A stretch of 64,000 nt of DNA from Arthonia radiata (lineage: Eukaryota; Ascomycota; Arthoniomycetes; Arthoniales; Arthoniaceae), in contig PSQN01000014.1 of assembly GCA_002989075.1 (NCBI GenBank), positions 558,001 through 622,000 on the forward strand, read 5' to 3'. Shown here piece after piece: positions 10,312-20,565 of the stretch. Below the pieces are notes generated by a model. The model had not been told where the DNA came from. It saw only the letters and a list, made by a program, of their open reading frames with translations, and did not search any database. How positions within the stretch are numbered: position 1 is the first letter of the stretch; each line of letters begins with the position of its first letter. The translations under genes were made by a program, and so were the position numbers.

Positions 10312-12537
10312 TCACATAACAAAACAACCCCCACTCCTCGCCCTCCTCCTTCCCCCTACCCTTTCACCCTCCTCATCCACCGCAGCCCCCATCGCCTCCC
10401 TGACCCTCCTTCGCCGTCGCCTTCCCAACACCCCCCCAAACAATCCAAACCCGCCCGGACCGAATCCGCCGGGCGCCCCGGCCTCCTCACTCGCAATCAT
10501 ATACTCGGCCCACTTCCTCTCCAATCTCTGCGCTTTCACAAACTCGCCCGCCATGCACCGCCGTGTGTGTTCCGTCACGGTGGGCTGGTATCCATAGAAG
10601 GTTTTGAGGTTGATAATCTGAGTCGGGTAAATGGGTGCATTTGGGTCGGGGAATTGGTTGTTCTGCAACGGGGTTGAGAAGGGGCGCGTGAGGCTACGGC
10701 GCCGGGGTGGAGAGCGGTTCTCGGCGTTGCGATTGAGGACTTCGCGGATACCGGCCCAGGTCACATTCTGGCAGTCGTAAACGACCATCGAGAGCCCGAT
10801 CTTGGGAATGTGGGCACTATGCGCGTTGGTCGGGAGGCCGGTGAGGGCAGGGCGTGCGCGGACGGCCGTGGCGGCTTCGATGAGGACGAGGTCGGAGACG
10901 CGGGTGTTGTCGAGGTCCAGAGATGTGAGTGCGGGGCAGTTCTTGAGGACGGGTAGCATGCCGACGTCGCCCAGGCTCTCGCAGTAGGAGATGGAGAGGT
11001 GTTGAAGCATGAAAGCGCAAGAGGCAGCGGCGAGGGTGGTGAGTACGGCGTTGGTGAGGGAGTCGAGTTCTTCGAGATCGAGGTGGGTAAGTTTGGGCAG
11101 AGTTTTGAGGAGCGGGATGAGCGAGATATCGGTTAGAGCGGAGCACTTGCTGAGTTGAAGGCCTTCCAAGTTGGGAACGACGGAAACGGCGGAGAGGAGG
11201 CCCGAATCGGTGATGTTGCGGCACCGGGAGAGGTCGAGATGCTTGAGTCTGCGCGGTGGAACGATGGCGTAGCCTGTAAGGTAGTCACGCTCCACGTCAC
11301 TGGAGCCGATTAGGAGAGCCTCAAGCGCCTCGTCCGTGAGGCTGTCACAGCCCATGAGCACCAATCGCTCAAGTGTGTTTCGTCGGAAAAGTTCGCGCAT
11401 GAAGGCTGCGTCTTGCATGCCACGAATCTCACCCACCCGAAGATCTGTGAGATCTGAACAGCCTTCTACAATCTTACGCAGGCCCTTTGTGCAGACATTG
11501 TAGCACCATGATACGTTGAGATGTTGCAACTTTGGGCAGTGCTGAGAGATGATCTTGAGTGTTGAGTTGGACACAACATGCAAGCCTTGGATGTTGATAT
11601 GAACGAGGTTCGGATTCGAGTAGATGAGCGAGTGCACAGCTGGACGATCGATGTGGCACCCTTCAAGACTGACATTCTCCAAGTTGGTGCAGGTGTCAGC
11701 GAGGTTGCTTTCACGCCATCGATTCCACAGCTGGACGCAGCCTCGAAGGTTGAGATCTCTCGCAAACGGGCCAGCCCGGGTGATTATTTCAGCGAGGGCG
11801 TCTGCGGGGATCGTCTGATAGAATGCAGTGGTATCAAGAGTCGCCCACAATTGACCGTCGAAGCACCTAGAATACCACAGCTTGGAGACGCGAGAGCACT
11901 TCACGATGTCACGGGGATCAAGAAGACGAAGGATATGACCACAGAGCTCAGCAGGCATCTCCTTCCAGAAGTCAAAGTTTGGTCGCCGCTGGGGCGCTGT
12001 TTTAGCATTGAGGACTGGGTGAGTGAAATAGTCGAGGTCACCGTGGGATGGGATGCCTGCGGAGGTTGCTGGACGCGACGGAGCCTTTGCTTCGGATGGG
12101 ACGGGTACCGACAATGGACTCCGGCCCGCGGTTTGTGGTCGCTCGATCGGGCGTGCACATTGCGGTGGGAATGACGTTTCACCTGGTGTGCTGGGTACGG
12201 ACGTTGGTGCTGTAGAGTAGCCGTTGGAGAACTGAGAGGTGAAAGATGCTGGACCAAAGCTTGGCTGGTAGGGCGACGCAGAGGAAGAGGCCAAGGAGAT
12301 ACAGGACATGGAACCTTTGCCATTGCCTCTGTATCCTGACGCGTTATTGCGGTGGAGTCTCAACAGTGACTGAGAGGACGACACGCGCTGCAAGCCCCGC
12401 AAAAACTTCTTGCGGCCCTTGAGCTTGGGGGAGGGTTGTGAGGTCATTTCGGAGGGTGGTGAAGCAGTCAGGCTCTCGTTTGAGCCTAGACCATTTTGTG
12501 AGAGCCCAGCAGCCGTGGCTGCGTGAACGGAGGACAT
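10312..12537 (-). CDS. F-box/leucine-rich-repeat protein with C-terminal CaaX box
   Basis: Single exon of 741 residues. ATG 12,537 is the first in-frame Met; the frame upstream begins only with TTG. A Ser-rich N-terminal region of about 185 residues is followed by an F-box (about 188-231; FWKEMPAELCGHILRLLDPRD, KCSRVSKLWY). Then come about ten AMN1/FBXL-type leucine-rich repeats (about 250-620; motifs such as LKHLDLSRCRNITDSGL and LEGLQLSKCSALTD). F-box proteins of this class are substrate receptors of SCF ubiquitin ligases, binding Skp1 through the F-box and targets through the repeats. The C-terminus has two basic clusters (RRRRRR, GGRRRAR) and ends SGGCFVM, a CaaX box predicted to be farnesylated because it ends in Met. 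Animal FBXL2 carries a comparable C-terminal CaaX. The substrate is unknown. Confidence 0.9.
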   Translation of the reverse strand: MSSVHAATAAGLSQNGLGSNESLTASPPSEMTSQPSPKLKGRKKFLRGLQRVSSSQSLLRLHRNNASGYRGNGKGSMSCISLASSSASPYQPSFGPASFTSQFSNGYSTAPTSVPSTPGETSFPPQCARPIERPQTAGRSPLSVPVPSEAKAPSRPATSAGIPSHGDLDYFTHPVLNAKTAPQRRPNFDFWKEMPAELCGHILRLLDPRDIVKCSRVSKLWYSRCFDGQLWATLDTTAFYQTIPADALAEIITRAGPFARDLNLRGCVQLWNRWRESNLADTCTNLENVSLEGCHIDRPAVHSLIYSNPNLVHINIQGLHVVSNSTLKIISQHCPKLQHLNVSWCYNVCTKGLRKIVEGCSDLTDLRVGEIRGMQDAAFMRELFRRNTLERLVLMGCDSLTDEALEALLIGSSDVERDYLTGYAIVPPRRLKHLDLSRCRNITDSGLLSAVSVVPNLEGLQLSKCSALTDISLIPLLKTLPKLTHLDLEELDSLTNAVLTTLAAASCAFMLQHLSISYCESLGDVGMLPVLKNCPALTSLDLDNTRVSDLVLIEAATAVRARPALTGLPTNAHSAHIPKIGLSMVVYDCQNVTWAGIREVLNRNAENRSPPRRRSLTRPFSTPLQNNQFPDPNAPIYPTQIINLKTFYGYQPTVTEHTRRCMAGEFVKAQRLERKWAEYMIASEEAGAPGGFGPGGFGLFGGVLGRRRRRRVREAMGAAVDEEGERVGGRRRARSGGCFVM

Positions 12538-13941
12538 TTTGAAGATGGACCAACAAGGTGCGTGTGCCTTGAACGTGTGTGTTGTGATGGATGTCGGAGG
12601 GACGGGCCTCAAGACTGTAGCTCGGAGCTAAGCTGTCCTGGACACCTGGTCGAGCATGCTCTTCGTGGGGGAGCGGAAGGGTCGAACGAGGTTGTAAAGC
12701 GTGTACAATGAGCAGGTCTTGCTCGATGTGATCCTGAACGAGATGGCACTGGTCAAAGCGTTCCAATGGGCAATGATGGAACGAGCGATGAAGGGGTCGG
12801 AGGTTGAGGTGCCGTGTCGGATGGAGGGAGCGGGACGAGAGAGGGCCGTCTGTTTGAGGTTATCAGCACTCTCGTTCCACCTGATGGTGCTTGTAGGTGA
12901 TACTCACTCACTCAGCCAGCTGCCGGCTGATGCGGTCACGGCACTGACAGGATGGTAGGGGAGCAGCTGGACAGTGTTGAGCTGGGGTAGTGGTGGTGCA
13001 CGTGTAATGGAAGCGGGGGTCCTCAATCGATAACAGCGCCAAGCCTCCGAGATGTGCCCCGCTTCCGCCGAGGTTCCGCTCCGAGTGGGTGGGTGGACGC
13101 CGCCTCTTTCTCTTCGAATGTCGATAGAAGTCTTAGGAGAGTGTCGACGTGTCGAGGTGTCGAGGAAGAGAGAGTATAGAGAGCTGGAAGGGAAAGAGGT
13201 ACCTACCCCGCTGGCACGGGGTCCTCACTCTCTATCGGTGGCAGTGGACGCTAGTCGCGTGGTCAGCCCATCTCCAGATGCAACCTCGACGACCCTCTCA
13301 CGCCTCTTGCTTTCTGTTCCTGGCATTAGCACCTTCGTCCTTTTCCACTTCAGGCCGCCCACTCTTCACTTCTGCTCTCGTCCACATCTGAACACGGCCC
13401 CGTCGAGCTTACTGGCCGCTTGTTGGCATGGCCTGCAAAGAGTGCTCGCGTCCAGACTGTTTCCTTGCACCTCGCCATCTCATCCTTCTTCTCCGTCCAA
13501 CCTCGTCTCGCCAAGTCTTATCATTTAATGATATGCACGAGAGTTCAACACGGCATTTGCTTAATTGATGCAGTGGTGGCTTGCTGCTTACATCTTCGGC
13601 TCCGTCAACGCGGCTGAGAGCTCAATGACTCGCGGCCATTACCTTCTTGAACGCGAGGCGCAGTTGTCCGTCCTTCAAAGGCACTAATCCTGCCAGTCTT
13701 CTCTTCTTCAGGATATTCCACTGCAATCATAGTGACCTTTTACAAGATTCCGTCAGCATTAGCGTCATGCCGCCTGTAATGCTAAGCGAGTTACAGGGTC
13801 GGGGAAAGGCAGCAATGCGGACCACCTCAACTCATTTAAAGCATCCTGCAGGTCGCCGTACTTATTTCTCAAACCTGTAGTTTGTACTTCGTTCCTGCGT
13901 CTTCCTCGAGAGCCATAGATTAGTGCTAGCCCTCTGCAACC
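12538..13941. other. Divergent promoter region between F-box gene and 13,942 gene
   Basis: 1.4 kb with CT-rich leader-like tracts toward both genes. A frame of 158 codons at 13,052-13,528 and several shorter ones have low-complexity Ser/Pro composition and no domain, so no gene is called. The word gtgtcgacgtgtcgaggtgtcgag, about 13,141-13,164, is a short gtgtcga tandem repeat. Confidence 0.5.
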
Positions 13942-15625
13942 ATGGCGAGTCCAGATGCGCTCCCAATCCTCATCGAGCAAGTCGTTCAAGTCGAGCAAGA
14001 GGCGCTCCAAAGATTGCGTAGCGATACTGAAAGCGAGCATGTCTCTCATAGCAGCCACCTTCCAGACCTTATCAGCAACATTAATCGCCATGCAGCAGCC
14101 TTGGAGCGCTCGAAGGCGCTACTGGGGATTAAAGAGCACGTCGCGACCATGAGCAATGCCCTCCACATGGACCTGGCAGAAGTACTTCACAATCATCGGC
14201 ATACATTCTTGGACATCTGCGAAGCTTCCTCAGCCGCTCGCTGCGGCGATGACAAAGATCATGTCCTTGTCGGGTCAAAGTACTCGTTGCAATCCAGAAC
14301 CGACATCGCACATCTGCGTACGCAGTTGCATCAGTGCGCCGTGGAGCTCGACTTAATCCATGCGACAGCGTGGCGGTCCGACGTAACAGAGGCGCAACAC
14401 GAAGGTAAGAAATTATTTCCCCCCTGCAACTTTCCTTGACAGGCTGGAAGCTTGCAAGCAGTTGACCTCGTTCGATGTGCGGCATCCGACAGAGGCAGGA
14501 TCTTATGGCGTCTTATGATGCCTTACGTACCTGCTGTAGGCCAGTTGCTAACGTGTGAGATCAGTCAAGAAGCTCGTCAAGCACGATCTTGGTTACCTGA
14601 AAGCCAGCCGAGTTCCCGGCATCTATCAATGCCTAGAGCCAATATTGTCCCGACGTGAGTTTGACGCGCTACCAGCTCACATCAATCTCGCCTGGAGTGA
14701 TGGGTGCGAAGACTTCGAGGAGAAGAATCAGGGGCAGAAGGAGAACGCGGAGGACGAGCATGAGGAAGATAACCGATCTGACAAGACCATGATCCCACCT
14801 GAGAAAGCTTCATCACAAGCTGACAGTTTCGACCTGCCAAAAAAATCGGTCACCTGGGATTTGAAATCAGAACTCCACGCGACCGTGCAGGAATTGGCTC
14901 CTTCGCCTTCTTCAGGAGCGTATAAACCTCAGAGTGTCGCATGGTTCGAGAATGACACAGCCTCACTCAGCGGTCCTCAAGCCTGGCACGGATTCCACAA
15001 CCCCTCTCTCCGCGGCCCAAGCTGGACCTTCGAGCCGTCCGCATGCCACATATTCCCCAGCTACGAACCAGACTGTGAAGACCTGTTCGACTACCTGGTC
15101 CACCTGGACCACTCCGCCAACGCCGCGCTTTGCGAGCACCTTGAGACTCATGGACTCAAGCTGCTTCGGCTTACTGTGTTTATCCGCCACCGCTTCAGTC
15201 CGCGTCTGCTTTTCACCGGCCAGCAAGTCAAGCGCATGGTCATTCTGGCTGAGCCGATCCAAGCGGAAGAGGAATCCAACCCGCCTGCGAAGAAGAAAGC
15301 AGACACAGACAAGGGCAATGACCGTGAGAGGCAAGCTATCCGCGACAGCGTTGCCATGGAGCTCATGGCGGCGTTGCGAGCGCGCTGGACGGGTACAGAG
15401 CCAGATTTGAAGGGCGTCGATGCAATGGCGGCGCTATGCGAAGAAGAAGAGAGGGCGCTTGACAGCTGGAGGGACCGGAGGTGGGAGGCGAAGAACGTGC
15501 GGAAGATGCAGGGAAGTCTGACCGGCGACAGGACAATGAGACGAACATTGCGGAGCGAGAAGCCAAAGGAGCTTGTTCAGCTGAAGACGCCGTGTGATGC
15601 TGTGGGTTTCAAAGCTGCTAGGTAG
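13942..15625 (+). CDS. Hypothetical protein, two exons, unrecognised family
   Basis: Exon 1 is 13,942-14,404 and exon 2 is 14,565-15,625, giving 507 residues. The intron 14,405-14,564 opens GTAAGA and closes with GCTAAC before an AG at 14,563-14,564, restoring the frame (HEG|V..KKLVKHD). The first 150 residues are predicted helical, with MSNALHMDLAEVL and DIAHLRTQLHQCAVELDLIHA. A charged linker (about 200-240, ENAEDEHEEDN) follows. The C-terminal half is a folded-looking region (SLRGPSWTFEPSACHIFPSYEPDCEDLFDYLVHL would be its core) ending in a basic tail. No catalytic motif, signal peptide or membrane segment is seen. The intron is longer than its neighbours and includes a 24-codon piece open in the exon 2 frame, so the internal gene model is less certain than the two ends. 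Confidence 0.68.
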
Positions 15626-15969
15626 ACCTGACGGCTCCTGGTCAGAATATTCATTTAATTGTCTTCTCTCGATGCTTTCTAAATGGACAAGACTGTTCAA
15701 ACTTGTTTCTCTTGATTCCTTCCCGAGAAACAGTTTTCGAAGGACAGACGTCTTTCGAAGTCTTCCCGGACTGTATAGTGTTCCGTATAGTGTTCTTTTC
15801 CATACCTTTACGGAGGACATTCGTGTTGAACATTACAGTAGCGAAGAGCAAGCCATGCATGCTATCTGCGGTGATCACAATGCTAGCCAGCTTGTTCTCC
15901 TACTGGGTATCATGCGACCTTTTATCAAACGGAAACTTGCTCGACTATGTACAATCCTACATGTACTCT
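15626..15969. other. Convergent intergenic region
   Basis: 344 bp between the stop codons of the hypothetical gene and the GST-like gene. The word ttccgtatagtgttc follows a near copy (ctgtatagtgttcc) at 15,770-15,795. Nothing else was recognised. Confidence 0.5.
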
Positions 15970-16989
15970 TTACAACCTCGCATCACCACCGCCCTCCCCT
16001 CTCACAACCCTAAAACCCCACCTCGGCGCATGCACCCTCACACTACCCGCTCCCACGGTCTTCTCTATCACACACTCCTCCTTACTCAACCAACACAGCC
16101 TCCCCGTATCTCGGTGCCCCTTCCCGCTCCCACTATCCACCGGCCACACCGTCACCGTCTCCCCCTGCTTCAACCCCAGCGGATCACTCCCATCATGCTC
16201 CCCGTCCGCGCTCACCTCCACTCCTAAAACAGCCTCAGCAGCCTGTTCCCCTGTCACCCTCGTCGCCCGCCCCATCTTCGTCTTCGCATCCTTCACCCTC
16301 ACACTCACGCGCTTCACCAACGCCAACACCTTCGGATACGTCCCCTCCCCAAACTCCTTCGGCAGCGCCCCTGGCATTCCACCCAGCCAATCGACAATCC
16401 ACGCGGCCTCGACATCTGCCAATGTCAACCTCCCCTCAACCACCCATTCCCGTCCATCAGCTAGCAGCGTGTGCTCCAGCAGCTCAAACAGATCCCGTAT
16501 CACGACCAAGCTCTCCGGCCGGCCTTTCTCAAACGCTTTAGGCGAGAACTCACGGCCCGAGAACTCGGCGCGGTCTTTTTGAAACTTTGGATCGTTCAAG
16601 AGTGGTGCACTCGGGGGTATCAAAGAGGCTGCCCGGCTGAAGATGCCGGCATCGGTCGTGTACCTCTCCAACAGTCTCAGTATGCTCTTGCCCTCGACGG
16701 TGGCAGGTGTGAGACTCGGACTTGAGGAGATATGTGGGAAGGCATGCTCGAGGTGAGAGAGGATGAAGCGGGAGTCGAGATAGACGTCGCGGCTGTGCGC
16801 GAGGAGGGGAATGCGCCGGTAGTTGATAGAGAGGAGGGAGAGGTCAGGGCGCGGGAGGTAGGGCGGTTGGATGACTTCGGCGTAGGGAATTGCGCGGAGA
16901 GACAAGTACCAGACGATGCGGCGCGCGTAGGGGGAGGCGGGGTAGTGGTAGAGGAGGAGATCGTTGGGAATGGTGGGCGTCTTGGACAT
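15970..16989 (-). CDS. Glutathione S-transferase-like protein
   Basis: Single exon of 339 residues from ATG 16,989 (MSKTPTIPNDLLLYHYPAS). The N-terminal 80 residues are a thioredoxin-like GST domain (LLLYHYPASPYARRIVWYLSL, then IPLLAHSRDVYLDSRFILSHLE with the usual Ser in the glutathione gamma-glutamyl site region). A helical GST C-terminal region follows (ERYTTDAGIFSRAASLIP; LTLADVEAAWIVDWL). The last 110 residues extend beyond a standard 210-240-residue GST and look like the fungal GST-plus-extension family (I believe annotated DUF7962). The frame is open for another 129 codons upstream, with an in-frame Met (about 17,139), but that part is low-complexity and unlike a GST, so the downstream ATG is preferred. 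The substrate is not predictable. It is divergent from the small gene at 17,388. Confidence 0.82.
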   Translation of the reverse strand: MSKTPTIPNDLLLYHYPASPYARRIVWYLSLRAIPYAEVIQPPYLPRPDLSLLSINYRRIPLLAHSRDVYLDSRFILSHLEHAFPHISSSPSLTPATVEGKSILRLLERYTTDAGIFSRAASLIPPSAPLLNDPKFQKDRAEFSGREFSPKAFEKGRPESLVVIRDLFELLEHTLLADGREWVVEGRLTLADVEAAWIVDWLGGMPGALPKEFGEGTYPKVLALVKRVSVRVKDAKTKMGRATRVTGEQAAEAVLGVEVSADGEHDGSDPLGLKQGETVTVWPVDSGSGKGHRDTGRLCWLSKEECVIEKTVGAGSVRVHAPRWGFRVVRGEGGGDARL

Positions 16990-17387
16990 CGTGGAGGTGG
17001 ACGTCGCGGGGAGAGGGTATGGGGTCGAAGGGCACGGACGAGGAGGATGAGGATGATAATGTGAGTGAGAGTCTTCGGGGTAGTCAATGGTGTATGGACA
17101 GCGTGTAGAGGTCGTGGAAAGGTCATACGAAAGTGCCATTGACGACGCTAAGATGAATAGACCTCGGTGTTCCTGGCGGAGATTGTGTGGTATCTCCTTT
17201 TCAACCTCGATTTTCGAATTGATGTCGTCCTCGAGGGCGACCATGGGATGCCCTTGAAATAGCGACCGTTGATTGTTATACTCGTTGACGACTGAGTTGA
17301 GTCCGTCCGTCACCTCCGTAGAGCCGGCTTTTGCTTGGTTGTCATACTCGGTCTCCCACGCTTGGCCCTCTCTCAATCGCCACTACA

Positions 17388-17654
17388 ATGTCGTTCCTCA
17401 GACATCCTCTCCTCTCGCTTGGTTTGAATCTAAGCGCAATCGGCGGCGCTACGTACTATATTCGCTCATTCCAAGAGACACATCTGGAGGAGAATGAGGC
17501 GCGGATGGATGAGCTCGAAGGGACCTTAAGGGGCCACATTGGATATATTGAGGAAGCGTTGGATCGGCTCGAGGGCAAAGCGAAAGAGAGTGATCGCGGG
17601 CTGAAGATGTGTGTTTTGGTCGACATTCTTGGTAAATCATACTCGGGGTATTGA
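17388..17654 (+). CDS. Small coiled-coil membrane-associated protein, 88 residues
   Basis: ATG 17,388 opens MSFLRHPLLSLGLNLSAIGG, a basic-then-hydrophobic N-terminus that could be a membrane anchor or organelle signal. A heptad-like charged helix follows (HLEENEARMDELEGTLRGHIGYIEEALDRLEGK would be the core). The short leader, ctctcaatcgccactacaATG, looks like a real fungal start. Alternatively the last codons are removed by a very short intron (17,632-17,664, 33 nt, GTAAAT..ACACAG) that would extend the protein 90 codons to 17,936; that intron would be unusually short. I do not recognise the family. Confidence 0.55.
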   Translation: MSFLRHPLLSLGLNLSAIGGATYYIRSFQETHLEENEARMDELEGTLRGHIGYIEEALDRLEGKAKESDRGLKMCVLVDILGKSYSGY

Positions 17655-18066
17655 TATCACACAGGAATGATCTTTACAACAAGCGCGGTCGAGACGAGAA
17701 GCAGCAGTAGCAACCCACTCTCCCTCCGCTCATCTGCAGAACGAAATGGCACCGACGTATTCGAGCTCACACGAGGAACAATGCAAAAAGCAGGAAAAGC
17801 TTTTCAGTCAATTTGCAAGGTGCGATATTCGTTGGGACGGTTGCCAACTCGAGATACATTTTCTATTCCGGACGCCGACAAGCCCGCCCACCGCGTAGCG
17901 AAGACACGTACCCGCCACGAACATCATTGTCTATGAGCGCACCAAAACGCCTTGTACCATGTGTCAAAGCGCGCACAATCCTTTCCGGACCGTGCAGATG
18001 TATCGTCGCGTGTTCATTACCGATTACAATCAGACGAGTCGAGGCACCGATGGTTGGGAAGATGAA
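17655..18066. other. Convergent intergenic region
   Basis: About 410 bp between the small coiled-coil gene and the stop of the dehydrogenase. A frame at 17,667-17,936 is open and could be a second exon of the gene on its left (see that entry); otherwise nothing is recognised. Confidence 0.45.
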
Positions 18067-19419
18067 CTAGGTGACAGTGTAGCCGCCTGTGAAAATAGAT
18101 CAGTAACCTGGAATAACAATTTCAAGCAATTGGAAGGTTCGGACTCACCATCAACACGGAGCTCAGCGCCAGTAACATAGGCGCTGGCATCGCTTGCCAA
18201 GAACACCGCAGCACCCATCAGGTCCTCTGGTCGACCCATCTTGCCGACGGGAATGAGAGAAGTCCACTGGCGCATCAGCTCTGGGTTCTCGTCAAGAATC
18301 TTCTGCGTGCTGAATTATCATTAGTCCTTGTCAATCAAACACAAGCAGCCTAAATGCTGGACTTACAGAGCTGTAAGCATGTAGCCCGGGCTGATTGTGT
18401 TGACCCGAATGTTCTTGTGCGCCCACTCGACAGCCAGACTACTGGCCAAATGACGAACTGCCGCCTTTGCGGCGTTGTAGGGTGCCTGTGGCTGAGGAAC
18501 GTTGACGATGGAACCCGACATGGACCCGATGAAGGTGATGCTGCCGGGCGCATCGCGACTCATGAAGTGCTTGGCGGCTTCGACTGCGAACAAGTACGTT
18601 CCGTCGACGTTGACGCCCCACAGCTTCTGAATGCGGTCGTAGGGGTAGGAGATGGCATCGTAGTTCTCCGTAAAGCCAGCAGAGGTGATGAGAGTGTCAA
18701 CCTTGCCCTGCTTCTTCATGATGTCCGAGAACGCCTGCTTGACGGAGGTTGGGGAGGAAACGTCGCAGAAGTGCGTGGTGATCTTGGGCACCCTGTAGAG
18801 GTTAGCAAAGATGTATGCTCTACGCAAGAGCCATCTTCACGTACTTGGTCTCGTGGGGATTCTCTGACTTGAACGTGTCGAGAAGCGATTGAGCCTGACG
18901 GTCTGCCTCATCCTCTGCACATCGTGTCAGCTCTTCCTAATCGAGCAAAGAACTCCCGGATCCGCTTCACGTACTGTTCATATCGACAATGGCAACGTCC
19001 GCTCCACTAATGACCAAGGCCTGACTCATCACCAGACCGAGACCGCGTGCACCGCCGGTAACGACGCCAGTCTTGCCCTCAAGGGAGAAGCTGGCCAAGG
19101 TGCGCATGTTATGCACACCTCCGCGACCGGAGACAGGTGCGCTGCGAGGCAGGTGCTCCTCCTCTGGGTACGAGATCCTCACGCCCTCGTCGGTTCTAGC
19201 GAAGCGACCTTCATGATCGCCGGATTCACCGGGTGCGCCGGCGGTGGTCGCAGCTTGCTTTTCCTGCTCAGTGGGGTCACGGCGGGTGAGCGATGTGGAG
19301 ATTGGCCGCCGGGCGGTGACTGCCGAAGGCTGGAAGACAGCGCGTGAGAGCTGAGAAGCTGTCGGGCGAGCTGAGATTGCGCGGCGGGCAGCCTGTCGGA
19401 GGGCGGTCGACTTGAACAT
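18067..19419 (-). CDS. Short-chain dehydrogenase/reductase (polyol dehydrogenase type) with N-terminal leader, five exons
   Basis: Exons are 19,419-18,975, 18,914-18,845, 18,792-18,367, 18,309-18,149 and 18,086-18,067, giving 373 residues with all phases closing; the last exon has only 20 nt. The SDR core starts near residue 110: [16 protein letters not shown] (nucleotide-binding TGxxxGxG at 121-128), then TSAG in place of the usual NNAG, SMSGS with the catalytic Ser, PYNAAKAA with the Tyr and Lys, and the closing [15 protein letters not shown]. Similarity in layout is to D-arabinitol/L-xylulose-type polyol dehydrogenases, which interconvert sugar alcohols and ketoses with NAD(P). The first 105 residues are not part of the SDR fold. 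They are Arg/Ser/Ala-rich without acidic residues until residue 48 ([26 protein letters not shown]), as in mitochondrial presequences. The substrate is inferred and not secure. Confidence 0.9.
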
Positions 19420-20565
19420 TTTGGTGGGTTGTGGAAGGGGGTGGGTGAAGGAGAGGATAGGGTCGGAGAGAAGTCGCGGCACGATCTGGCCGTCCAAACA
19501 AGAGACGAACAATAGAGAGAGGGAGATGTAGGAGGAAGAGCGAGCTGTTCAAGTTGAGTGAATGAGACGAAGTTGCAGATTTGCGGTAGAAAAGGATGAG
19601 GAAGTCGCGTTTCCGGCGGGAAAGAGCTCCGCTGCCAGGGACTTGCGGTACCTCGATCGCGCCGCCTTTGACCTCGACAGCAGCGAGTTAAACAGAGACG
19701 CGCCTAGCAACAAAGAGCCGTGGCGGAGTGTTGCTTCGCTTTGATCGGAAAAAACTGGCGTTTAGGTGAAGGCAGAGGGTGAAGAGGTGAAAAAGCACAG
19801 GACACGCTTGCACGAGAATAATAATAAATTTGGGGCGACGTCAGTCTGAAACCTTGCTGGAGATCCCGCTCTTTCCGCCTCCAAGCCCCCCCAGTGATGC
19901 CCCCCCGATTCCGTCCCTGCCCCCAGCAGTCCCCCCCATTCCGTTCTTATCCCTGTCCAAGCCCCCAGCGGTGCCCCCCATTCCGTCCCTGTCCTTGCCC
20001 AACCCGGCCCTTTTTGCGCCCAACACCTTTCTTTACTCCTACATCAGTACGTACTGCCAGCTGTGTGCATAGCGCCTTGCTCAACAACCTCTCTTCCTTG
20101 TTCCTCGACCTTTCCCCTCCGCGCAACTCAAGGCCCATGTTCAAGACAATCACTGAACCTCACAGCTACCGGCAGCTCCTCGAGCCTCTTGCCCTCGAGC
20201 ACGTGCGCCTCTTCGCTGGCTGCGCACTCGTCTTCAACGCCAAGAAGCTGTCCCTCGAGTAGCGTCCCTCTCCTCGAGGGCGGGATCTTTGTTAGGGTGC
20301 TAGGGAGCTCCACCATTCTCCGCTCTTTCTGCTTCGCTCGGAGCGGAGGGCGTGGAAAGCTCCTCCTCATCCTGAACACGACCTTCGCGTTCACTTCAAG
20401 TCAGCGTTCGACTACCACCGTTCCTCCACTTCCTCTTCGAATCAAAGATCCACACGACTCACCACGCACGCATTTGATCTCTAATCCGCCATCTCGCTTG
20501 TCTGCCGCATATTGCCGACTGATACACTCACATTCGCTCCCTTAAACCGCTGGCAGATCCTTGGG
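19420..20565. other. Divergent promoter between the dehydrogenase and 5-phosphatase genes
   Basis: 1.15 kb with no supported gene. It includes the C-rich repeat at 19,889-20,000, an AATAATAATAAA tract at 19,816-19,830, and TC-rich leader sequence before the phosphatase start. Open frames over the C-rich part read as proline repeats and are judged to be composition artefacts. Confidence 0.55.
19889..20000. repeat. C-rich minisatellite, three imperfect units
   Basis: Three imperfect copies of a 31-41-bp unit built as CCCCAG(T/C)..T..CCCCCC(A/G)TTCCGT followed by CCCTG(TCC). They start near 19,889, 19,921 and 19,961. The units would code for Pro-Pro-Ile-Pro-Ser-Leu repeats in one frame, but no gene context supports translation. 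Confidence 0.65.

Noticed and set aside
13052-13528. 158-codon plus-strand frame upstream of the hypothetical gene
   Set aside because: Ser/Pro-rich low-complexity translation of CT-rich promoter sequence; no domain.
16990-17376. N-terminal extension of the GST-like protein by 129 codons
   Set aside because: The extension is low in complexity and lies before the expected GST start; ATG 16,989 gives a normal N-terminal strand.
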